Source of the DNA: an uncultured Roseburia sp. | GTDB lineage: Bacteria; Bacillota; Clostridia; Lachnospirales; Lachnospiraceae | Direction of reading: 5' to 3' | Length of the DNA: 13,402 bases | NCBI GenBank assembly: GCA_947070915.1 | Contig: CAMTDY010000065.1 | Coordinates: 1 to 13,402 of the forward strand | In this document: one piece after another, positions 1-6,302 of the stretch | How the letters are laid out: every line of letters begins with the position of its first letter | Numbering within the stretch: the stretch's first letter is position 1 | Translations under genes and position numbers: made by a program | The notes under the pieces: generated by a model | What the model was told of the DNA's origin: nothing | What the model saw: only the letters and a program-made list of their open reading frames with translations | Database searches by the model: none

Positions 1-181
1 TTTGGTATGTTTTTTCAAAAATATCAGGTTTGCATGGATACTGTTCTCCATTTACACCAGTAATAATCCAATCTCCTGGAGAAGCCTTCATGGCTCCTTC
101 CAGAGTATTGATTATTAGTTCTACATCTGTTTGGTAGGCTTCAACAACAACAGGTTTTTTTTGAAATTTATACTTTTTCAT
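1..181 (-). CDS. Small phage-type protein with PGDWII / YPCKPDIF motif (partial, 3' end off the left edge)
   Basis: The reverse strand opens with ATG at 181, preceded by a clear GGAGGT at a good distance (about 187-192). It encodes roughly 60 residues up to the window edge. The protein begins MKKYKFQKKPVVVEAYQ and carries PGDWIITG followed by YPCKPDIFEKTY. From memory, this combination (an N-terminal 'KKPVVIEA' strand, then 'PGDWIIxGxxGExYPCKPDIF') marks a common small protein found in phages and prophages. No biochemical role is established that I can name. Because the family usually ends shortly after the 'FxxTY' motif, only a few residues are probably missing. Its start lies 38 bp from the start of the divergent TIR gene, so any promoter of its own must lie inside that gene. 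Confidence 0.7.
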   Translation of the reverse strand, partial: MKKYKFQKKPVVVEAYQTDVELIINTLEGAMKASPGDWIITGVNGEQYPCKPDIFEKTYQ

Positions 182-219
182 AAATTACCTCCAAAATACT
201 AAGAAAGCGTGGTGGAAAA

Positions 220-636
220 ATGACTACTTATAATATTTTTATCAGTCACGCCTGGAGATATTCTGAACACTATAAAAAAGTAGTTCAATGGATTAACGAA
301 GCACAGGATGAGAAAAAATTGAACTGGAAAAACTATTCTGTTCCTAAACATAATCCGTTGCTTGACCCAGACGATGATAACGATAAACAAAAATTGAAAA
401 ATGAGCTAGATGAGCAAATACGTCCAGTATCTTTAGTAATTGTTCTGGCTGGTATGTATGCAACATACAGCGACTGGATAGATTATGAAATTAACACAGC
501 TGTCTCTTATGATAAATACATCATTGGTGTAAAACCTTGGGGACAGGAACGAATACCAAGCGTAGTTAGTGAGAATTCAAATGTTATGGTTGGCTGGAAC
601 AAAGATTCCATTATTAATGCAATTTTGAATTCTTAA
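220..636 (+). CDS. TIR-domain protein, Thoeris ThsB-like (DUF1863/MTH538 type)
   Basis: The 138-residue protein is essentially one TIR-like domain. It opens with the beta-strand and loop YNIFISHAWRYSEHY (residues 4-18) and has the family signature WKNYSVP (36-42) followed by NPL. A conserved strand and helix follow, SLVIVLAGMYATYSDWIDYE (71-90), then IIGVKPWG (101-108). Glu90 sits where the catalytic NAD-processing glutamate of TIR enzymes is expected. In Thoeris defence, ThsB senses phage infection and makes a cyclic ADP-ribose type signal from NAD that activates ThsA. That role is known for the family and only inferred here. The start ATG follows GGTGG at 211-215. No ThsA-like effector lies on either visible side, so it may be an orphan or act alone. 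The AT-rich composition and its place beside the integrase suggest imported cargo. Confidence 0.8.
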   Translation: MTTYNIFISHAWRYSEHYKKVVQWINEAQDEKKLNWKNYSVPKHNPLLDPDDDNDKQKLKNELDEQIRPVSLVIVLAGMYATYSDWIDYEINTAVSYDKYIIGVKPWGQERIPSVVSENSNVMVGWNKDSIINAILNS

Positions 637-660
637 CAATTTAATTATATCAGATGTAGA

Positions 661-716
661 ACGAAAATACAACAAACTCCCTATTAAAACGGGAGTTTGT
701 TTAGTATTTCGTTTTT
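661..716 (+). terminator. Rho-independent terminator after the TIR gene
   Basis: An 11-bp perfect stem (671-681 with 691-701) encloses a 9-nt loop. The pairing extends outward, with small bulges, through ACGAAA and TTTCGT to about 661-712, followed by a T run at 712-716. It ends the TIR transcript 25 bp after its stop codon and isolates it from the recombinase gene. The near symmetry of the flanks could let it work in both directions. Confidence 0.8.
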
Positions 717-796
717 GTAAGCTCCAAAAAAACATTCTGGAACTTTACCTTTTTCATCTGTATTTTACAAGCTCTCATGAAAAAATAAACTTCTTC

Positions 797-825
797 TTGA
801 CACACGTAGTATTACACGTTAATAT
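797..825 (+). promoter_or_regulatory. Promoter of the serine recombinase gene
   Basis: TTGACA at 797-802, a 17-bp spacer and TAATAT at 820-825 form an almost ideal sigma-A promoter. The spacer holds the hexamer ACACGT twice (802-807 and 814-819), one helical turn apart. Together with the bases between, it forms an imperfect palindrome, so a repressor could bind here. The leader to the recombinase ATG would be about 70 nt. Confidence 0.7.
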
Positions 826-901
826 TTTCCCATAAAAGAAATTTACTATATGGCAATGTACTCACTTGGTTATAATAAAAACTATGATCGGAGGAACAAT
901 C

Positions 902-2353
902 ATGCAGTTTGGAGCAGCTTACATCCGTGTTTCCACTGAGAGCCAGGACGAATACAGCCCGGAGGCGCAAAAACGCCTGATCCTGGAATATGCAAAATCT
1001 CATGACATTGTGATAAATAAAGAACATATTTTTGAGGATATCGGCATATCTGGAAAAAACGCTACCAAGAGGGCAGCATTCCAGGAGATGATTGCTCTTG
1101 CCAAGAGCAAGGACCATCCCTTTGATGTGATCCTTGTCTGGAAATTCAGCCGTTTTGCCCGCAACCAGGAAGAAAGCATTTTGTATAAGTCTTTGCTCAA
1201 GCGGAGCAATGTATCCTGTGTAAGCATATCCGAGCCCGTTGTGGATGGGCCCTTTGGATCTCTGATCGAACGCATCCTGGAGTGGATGGACGAATATTAC
1301 TCGATCCGGTTATCCGGAGAAGTAAAACGTGGCATGATGCAGAAGGCACTGAACGGGGGCTACAGTGGAAAGATTCCCTTTGGATACGTTATGGGGGAGG
1401 ATAAGATCCCCGTCATCGAGCCTGCCCAGGCCCATGTTGTAAAAATCATATTTGACCGGTATGTAAATCAAAAAGAAAGTATCTCAAACATAACCTATAG
1501 TTTAAACAGAGCCGGCTACCGGACAGCAAATGGGAACCGCTTTGAACGCCGTATCATACATTATATTCTGCAGAATCCCTTTTATGTAGGAAAGATCCGC
1601 TGGAACTATGCTCCCCGCGCAAGAGGGAAGAAAAAGGATGGTGACGTTATTATCCGGGATGGAAAGCATGAGCCGCTGGTATCGGAGTTTCTCTTTGAAC
1701 AGGCCCAGAAACGCCTCCAGTCATCCTATGAACAATTTCACAGCTCTGAACGCCGGGTTCCTTCTGCCGCCGCCAAGCACTGGCTCAGCGGGATTTTAAA
1801 GTGTGCGAACTGCGGAGCCTCTCTTGCTTATACAAACGGCAAATCTAACAAGTGCTTTCAGTGTTGGAAGTATAATAAGGGGATTTGCGATAAGAGCAGC
1901 TATGTTCCCGCAACAAAGGCAGAGCAGTATGTTATAGATGGTCTGAAGGGGCTCCTGGTTTCCGAAACGCTCAACTACGAAAAGATTCCTGCCGCTACGC
2001 TTGACACAGATACCGAATCCCTTCGTTCACAGCTGAAAGATCTTGACAAAAAAGAAGAACGAATTAAAATAGCCTATATTGATGGCATTGACAGCCTGGA
2101 GGAATACAAGGCAAATAAAAAGATAATCGAGAAACAGCGCCAGGAAATTGAAGAACAACTTGCTCCAAAGAAAATGTCCAGTAAGCAGGACAGTGAAGCC
2201 CTGCTTGTGGCAAATATTGAAAATGTGATACATATCATAGAGGGAGATTACAATAATGTCAGAAAGGGAGAGGCGATCCGGTCTATCTGCAGTAAGATTA
2301 CATTTGATAAAAGATCGGAATCTATGATTTTTGATTTGTTCGTTATAGAATGA
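902..2353 (+). CDS. Large serine recombinase (site-specific integrase)
   Basis: The 483-residue protein has the three expected parts. The N-terminal resolvase catalytic domain begins AAYIRVSTESQ, with nucleophile Ser11 and active-site arginines at Arg9 and in SRFARN (83-88). The recombinase DNA-binding domain (about 150-290) includes GGYSGKIPFGY and the NPFYVGKIRW segment. A zinc ribbon (Cys301, Cys304, Cys318, Cys321, Cys329) is followed by a coiled coil (about 372-422) that in this family controls synapsis and direction. Such enzymes join attP and attB in one direction and need a partner factor to excise. I prefer ATG 902 because GGAGG lies 7 nt upstream; an in-frame TTG at 866 has no ribosome binding site. 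The gene lies at the end of its element and reads towards the chromosome junction. All visible catalytic residues are intact. Confidence 0.93.
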   Translation: MQFGAAYIRVSTESQDEYSPEAQKRLILEYAKSHDIVINKEHIFEDIGISGKNATKRAAFQEMIALAKSKDHPFDVILVWKFSRFARNQEESILYKSLLKRSNVSCVSISEPVVDGPFGSLIERILEWMDEYYSIRLSGEVKRGMMQKALNGGYSGKIPFGYVMGEDKIPVIEPAQAHVVKIIFDRYVNQKESISNITYSLNRAGYRTANGNRFERRIIHYILQNPFYVGKIRWNYAPRARGKKKDGDVIIRDGKHEPLVSEFLFEQAQKRLQSSYEQFHSSERRVPSAAAKHWLSGILKCANCGASLAYTNGKSNKCFQCWKYNKGICDKSSYVPATKAEQYVIDGLKGLLVSETLNYEKIPAATLDTDTESLRSQLKDLDKKEERIKIAYIDGIDSLEEYKANKKIIEKQRQEIEEQLAPKKMSSKQDSEALLVANIENVIHIIEGDYNNVRKGEAIRSICSKITFDKRSESMIFDLFVIE

Positions 2354-2790
2354 CGTTTTTTCGGTACTTTCCCCTATGTATACCTTACAGAATACAGTTG
2401 ACCCAGTGGGGAAGCAAGTCCCTGGGAGACCAGGGTTACACGGCAATCGAAATTCTCCGAAATTACTATGGAAGCTCGATATTCATAAATTCCACAGATG
2501 TAGTTTCTGGTGTCCCTGCCTCCTGGCCCCAGTACAATCTGGAACTTGGCAGCTCCGGTGAAAAGGTACGGCAGATGCAGCAGCAGTTAAATGTCATCTC
2601 CGGCGCCTATCCGCTGATTCCCAAAATTGCCGTTGACGGCGTCTTCGGTCCCCAGACAGAGGAAGCAGTAAAAACTTTCCAGCGTGTATTTAAACTCACT
2701 CCCGATGGCATCGTAGGACTCAGAACATGGTACAAAATATCGGAAATTTACGTGGGCGTGAGCCGGATCGCTGAGGGTGTGGCAAGATAG
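2350..2790 (+). pseudogene. 3' fragment of a SpoIID-like / peptidoglycan-binding protein gene, cut by the element
   Basis: The open frame runs from 2350, but only about the last 130 residues (from Leu at 2398) make sense. LTQWGSKSLGDQGYTAIEIL and RNYYG match the end of a SpoIID-type region, where the family has G(M/L)SQWG...QGY..EIL..YY. Then come a linker (VSGVPASWPQYNL) and a peptidoglycan-binding type 1 domain: LGSSGEKVRQMQQQLN, DGVFGPQTEEAVKTFQ and DGIVGLRTWY. Full-length clostridial relatives, as I recall them, are several hundred residues long with a large N-terminal part that is absent here. The first 16 residues of the open frame do not fit the family, and there is no ribosome binding site before 2350. 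I therefore read it as a host gene whose 5' part lies beyond the other end of the element. Excision could rebuild it. Confidence 0.75.
2354..2400. other. Probable element-chromosome junction (att half-site region)
   Basis: Between the recombinase stop codon and the first residues that fit the SpoIID-like host protein (Leu codon at 2398) lie about 45 bp that fit neither gene. Serine integrase attachment sites commonly sit directly beside the integrase gene. Inside it, TGTAT (2377-2381) and ATACA (2392-2396) form a 5-bp inverted repeat around a 10-nt centre, the kind of weak symmetry these att sites show. The exact crossover dinucleotide cannot be fixed without the other end of the element. Confidence 0.55.
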
Positions 2791-2869
2791 CCATTGGTAT
2801 AACGGGCCACAAGCAGCGGTCAGCCTGGAATGAAGCAGGGTTTAAATTTACGCCATCGGGCTAAATAAA

Positions 2870-2916
2870 GGAGCTGTCACACGATAAATGACTCATCACT
2901 GTGATAGCTCCTTTTT
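2870..2916. terminator. Bidirectional hairpin terminator between converging genes
   Basis: GGAGCTGTCACA (2870-2881) pairs with TGTGATAGCTCC (2900-2911), a 12-bp stem with one G-T pair, followed by TTTTT at 2912-2916. Read on the other strand, the stem is followed by CTTTATTT, so it can also end the leftward lipoprotein transcript, whose stop codon is only 8 bp away. Confidence 0.75.
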
Positions 2917-2918
2917 CA

Positions 2919-4100
2919 TCATTCTGCCTCAGCAGATTCTCCTTCTTTACTGTAGTATACGATCCGGTACTGCCTGGTCTTCTGCCCATACTCCTCCGTC
3001 GTCTCCATCATACAAATATAAAAATCATCCTCCGCTCCCACAAAGAAGTCTAATATATCTGCACTTCCATTTTCCACTTCACTCATGTCGGTCTTTTCCG
3101 TCAGCCATTCCACATCATCCGAATTCTGATAGTTGGCCGCTTTGTACACACCGCTCCGATTACACATAAACAGCTCCCAGGTGTCCGGATTCATGTAGAA
3201 AAACCAGTCTTTATTCATGACATCCTCGCCCAGCGCGGAACCAAATGAATTCAATTCTGTCACGTCCGGCAGGCTGACAACCTGAAATAGATTGGTCTTG
3301 TTGGAAAAGAAAATGATCTCATTCTCGCCAAATACGAATCTTCGTTTCCCCGTCACGACATTCCCAAGCTCTTCACTGACCTGACCGCTTTCACTATCGA
3401 TCAGATAACCGGTTCCGCCGCCATTATCTGAACTCAGCAGCAATATAGTACCGTCCTCGAAGGCATGGTAATCACTGAGCCATTCGATTTTCACATCCTT
3501 GCCAAAGTCATTTTCATCCCGGGGCGCCGGACCAATCTCCAGAGGGATTTCATAGATGCGGTCGTTTTCTTCATCGATCTCCAGCACAGAATATTTTTCA
3601 GCCAGCATTTCTTTTTTTCCCTCATCGGACTCCACATCCTCTTTGACGTAGTAAAAAAAGATTCCATACAGGCTTCCATTATCTCCCCGGCGGAACTGGC
3701 TCAGATGACAGCTTACCCATCCTGTCTGTTCAAATTTCTGATCCATAAACTCACTGAGGGAATTCTCACAGAGTTCCTCCGATTCCCAGTTTTTTTTCTG
3801 GTCCATACTGTGGCGGGTTATGGAGGCCTGATACACTTCGTCCTCTTTGGTAAAATCACTGTAATACACTGCCGGCTTACCATTCAGATCCGCTGTAAAT
3901 CCATTAAATTCATCCCCGATATAATCGCTGCCCTGGGCGTTCTCCGACAGCAGGGATTCCGGCAGAGACAACTCTTCCGCCTTGTAACGCACCTTTTTCT
4001 CCTCGATCGTTACCTCCTGCTTTGTCCTGGGAGCCTCATCACTACCACATCCTGAAAGGATCAGAATGCATACCATAAATAAACTAAGTACTCTCTTCAT
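2919..4100 (-). CDS. Secreted lipoprotein of unknown function
   Basis: The 393-residue product starts MKRVLSLFMVCILILSGC: a short basic N-terminus, a hydrophobic stretch, and a lipobox LSGC with Cys18 as the likely lipidated residue. It should therefore be anchored on the outer face of the membrane. The rest is rich in acidic and aromatic residues, with repeated strand-like segments such as YIGDEFNGFTADLNGKPAVYY, DGTILLLSSDNGGGTGYLID and EIIFFSNKTNLFQVVSL. These suggest a beta-rich, perhaps propeller-like fold, but I recognise no named family. ATG 4100 is chosen because it begins the signal peptide and has GGAGG about 10 nt upstream. A TTG at 4121 in the same frame has no such support. It starts 22 bp after the end of tex, so the two are probably co-transcribed. 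Confidence 0.8.
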   Translation of the reverse strand: MKRVLSLFMVCILILSGCGSDEAPRTKQEVTIEEKKVRYKAEELSLPESLLSENAQGSDYIGDEFNGFTADLNGKPAVYYSDFTKEDEVYQASITRHSMDQKKNWESEELCENSLSEFMDQKFEQTGWVSCHLSQFRRGDNGSLYGIFFYYVKEDVESDEGKKEMLAEKYSVLEIDEENDRIYEIPLEIGPAPRDENDFGKDVKIEWLSDYHAFEDGTILLLSSDNGGGTGYLIDSESGQVSEELGNVVTGKRRFVFGENEIIFFSNKTNLFQVVSLPDVTELNSFGSALGEDVMNKDWFFYMNPDTWELFMCNRSGVYKAANYQNSDDVEWLTEKTDMSEVENGSADILDFFVGAEDDFYICMMETTEEYGQKTRQYRIVYYSKEGESAEAE

Positions 4101-4122
4101 CTGAAATGAACCTCCAAACAAT

Positions 4123-6264
4123 CTATAAGATCATCGACAGCTGAATGCGCTTTTTCTGCAGATCCACGGACAACACCTTGACTTCAACTACATCCCCCAC
4201 ACTGACAACCTCCAGAGGATGCTTTACAAATTTCTTATCTGTGAGCTTGGAAATATGTACCAGGCCATCCTGATGAACCCCGATATCAACAAATGCACCA
4301 AAATCTATTACATTCCGCACGGTACCTTTTAAGATCATTCCCTCTGTCAGATCTTTCATCTCCAGTACATCTGTGCGAAGCACCGGTTTGGGCATCTCTT
4401 CCCGCGGATCCCGCCCTGGCTTCTCCAATTCTTTCACAATATCTTCCAATGTCAATTCTCCCACATCCAGCTTTGAGGCAAGACTCTTCCGGTCCTTTGC
4501 CAGAAGGGAAAGACCTACAACACCGCCGTGGATATCCTCCGGAGCAAGTCCGACCATCTTCAGAAGTCCTTCTGCTGCCTGGTAGGATTCCGGATGCACG
4601 CTGGTGGCATCCAGTGGATTCACCCCATCGCTGATCCTCATAAACCCAGCACACTGTTCAAAGGCCTTCGGTCCCAGTTTTGCCACCTTCAGCAGCTGCT
4701 TACGGCTGGTAAAACGTCCGTTTTCTTCCCGGTATGCCACAATATTTTTAGCGATGGGCTTGGAAATACCTGAAATGTACTCTAGAAGAGACGCTGAGGC
4801 AGTATTCAGATCCACACCAACATTATTTACACAATCTTCTACCACCGCAGAAAGAGCTTCGCTCAGCTTTTTCTGGTTCATATCATGCTGATACTGCCCG
4901 ACCCCGATGGATTTAGGATCGATCTTCACCAGCTCCGCCAGAGGGTCCTGTAACCGTCTCGCGATGGACACCGCACTTCTCTGTCCCACATCAAACTTCG
5001 GGAATTCCTCTGTGGCAAGTTTACTCGCGGAATACACCGATGCCCCCGCCTCATTGACAATTACATACTGCACTGGTTTGTTGATCTCTTTCAGCATGTC
5101 CACAATCACCATCTCGGATTCCCTGGAAGCGGTCCCATTTCCCACCGATATCAACGTGACATTATATTTTTCTATTAATCCCTTGACAATTTTCTTTGTC
5201 TCCGCCACCTTATTCTGGGGTTCTGTGGGATAGACCACGATGGTATCCAGCACTTTCCCGGTCTCATCCACCACCGCCAGCTTACAGCCGGTACGAAAGG
5301 CCGGATCCCAGCCCAGCACTACCTGACCAGTAATAGGAGGCTGCATCAGAAGCTGAGTGAGATTTTTTCCAAACACTTTGATCGCCCCATCCTCTGCCTT
5401 TTCTGTCAGTTCATTGCGGATCTCCCTTTCAATAGAAGGCGCAATCAGCCTTTTATAGCTGTCCGCCAGTACTTCCTTCAGGCATTCTATTGTATTCGGA
5501 TTTTCCCTTGTGATCACCTTTTTCTCCAGATACCGCTGAATCCGTTCCTCCGGAGCCTGGATCTTAACTGTAAGAAATTTTTCTTTTTCGCCCCGGTTGA
5601 TGGCAAGGATCCGATAGCCTGCAATCTTTTTCACCGCTTCTTCAAATTCATAATAATTTTCATAGACTGACTTCTCATTTTCATCTTTTGCCGTAGAGAC
5701 AAGGACTCCTTCCTCCATCGTCAGTTTACGGATATAAGTCCGGTAATCCGCCTCGTCTGCCACAGATTCTGCAAGGATATCCATCGCTCCCTGGATCGCT
5801 TCCCCGGCGGTATCCACTCCTTTTTCTTCTGACAGGTATTCCTCTGCCTCTTCTTCCAGAGAACGTTCTGTCATCTGAAGCAAAATGATATTTGCCAGCC
5901 CCTCAAGCCCCTTCTCCTTTGCAATCGTAGCTCTGGTCCGGCGTTTGGGACGGTAAGGACGATATAAATCCTCTACCATGACCTGGGTCTGTGCCGCCAG
6001 GATCTGTTCCCTGAGTTCCTCTGTCAGTTTTCCCTGCTCTTCGATGCTGGTAAGCACCTGCTCTTTCTTCTCCTCCAGATTTCTCAGATAAATAAGGCGT
6101 TCATTGAGATTACGAAGCTGCTCATCATCCAGCGCACCATGCTGTTCTTTTCGGTACCTGGCGATAAAGGGGATCGTATTTCCCTCATCGATCAGCTTTA
6201 CAACAGCCTCCGCCTGCCATGTTTTTATCCCAAGCTCTTCCGCAATTTTTTGATTTATATCCAT
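4123..6264 (-). CDS. tex: Transcription accessory protein Tex, S1 RNA-binding domain protein
   Basis: The 713 residues match full-length Tex. The N-terminal Tex domain includes the conserved NTIPFIARYRKE (29-40) and the patch VEDLYRPYRPKRRTRA (97-112). A YqgF/RNase H-like domain starts at VVLGWDPAFRTGCKLAVVDE (315-334). Helix-hairpin-helix segments lie around 487-546 (SGISKPIAKNIVAYREENG), and a C-terminal S1 domain (about 640-711) begins EGMILKGTVRNVIDFGAFVD. Tex binds nucleic acids and, in other bacteria, affects transcription and toxin or virulence gene expression; its exact biochemical role is unsettled. The start ATG follows GGGAGG with 5 nt spacing. It lies 38 bp downstream of the GGDEF gene and 22 bp upstream of the lipoprotein gene. 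No truncation or frameshift is visible. Confidence 0.96.
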   Translation of the reverse strand: MDINQKIAEELGIKTWQAEAVVKLIDEGNTIPFIARYRKEQHGALDDEQLRNLNERLIYLRNLEEKKEQVLTSIEEQGKLTEELREQILAAQTQVMVEDLYRPYRPKRRTRATIAKEKGLEGLANIILLQMTERSLEEEAEEYLSEEKGVDTAGEAIQGAMDILAESVADEADYRTYIRKLTMEEGVLVSTAKDENEKSVYENYYEFEEAVKKIAGYRILAINRGEKEKFLTVKIQAPEERIQRYLEKKVITRENPNTIECLKEVLADSYKRLIAPSIEREIRNELTEKAEDGAIKVFGKNLTQLLMQPPITGQVVLGWDPAFRTGCKLAVVDETGKVLDTIVVYPTEPQNKVAETKKIVKGLIEKYNVTLISVGNGTASRESEMVIVDMLKEINKPVQYVIVNEAGASVYSASKLATEEFPKFDVGQRSAVSIARRLQDPLAELVKIDPKSIGVGQYQHDMNQKKLSEALSAVVEDCVNNVGVDLNTASASLLEYISGISKPIAKNIVAYREENGRFTSRKQLLKVAKLGPKAFEQCAGFMRISDGVNPLDATSVHPESYQAAEGLLKMVGLAPEDIHGGVVGLSLLAKDRKSLASKLDVGELTLEDIVKELEKPGRDPREEMPKPVLRTDVLEMKDLTEGMILKGTVRNVIDFGAFVDIGVHQDGLVHISKLTDKKFVKHPLEVVSVGDVVEVKVLSVDLQKKRIQLSMIL

Positions 6265-6302
6265 CTTTTCCTCCCATGATCCATTTATGCGGCCCCCTGT
6301 GT

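Larger units (their letters stand above)
1..2397. mobile_element. Right end of a prophage or integrative element (left end outside window)
   Basis: Three things define this block: a phage-type small protein at the left edge, a TIR-domain cargo gene, and a large serine recombinase that ends about 45 bp before an abruptly beginning host gene fragment. A serine integrase lying at the extreme end of an element, facing the attachment site, is the usual layout for clostridial prophages and integrative elements. The first 860 bp are clearly more AT-rich than the genes beyond 2400. The element must continue to the left of the window. Whether it is a complete phage, a conjugative element or a remnant cannot be decided from this end. 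Confidence 0.75.

Noticed and set aside
866..901. Upstream TTG start for the serine recombinase
   Set aside because: ATG 902 has GGAGG at the correct distance and begins directly with the conserved catalytic strand; the TTG has no ribosome binding site.
637..901. Further gene, tRNA or small RNA between the TIR and recombinase genes
   Set aside because: Only a terminator, a promoter and AT-rich sequence are visible; an 8-bp inverted repeat (750-757 with 777-784) has a 19-nt spacer and no other support.
3465..4055. Plus-strand open frame of 196 codons with hydrophobic stretches
   Set aside because: It is antisense to the lipoprotein gene, whose signal peptide, lipobox and ribosome binding site are clear.
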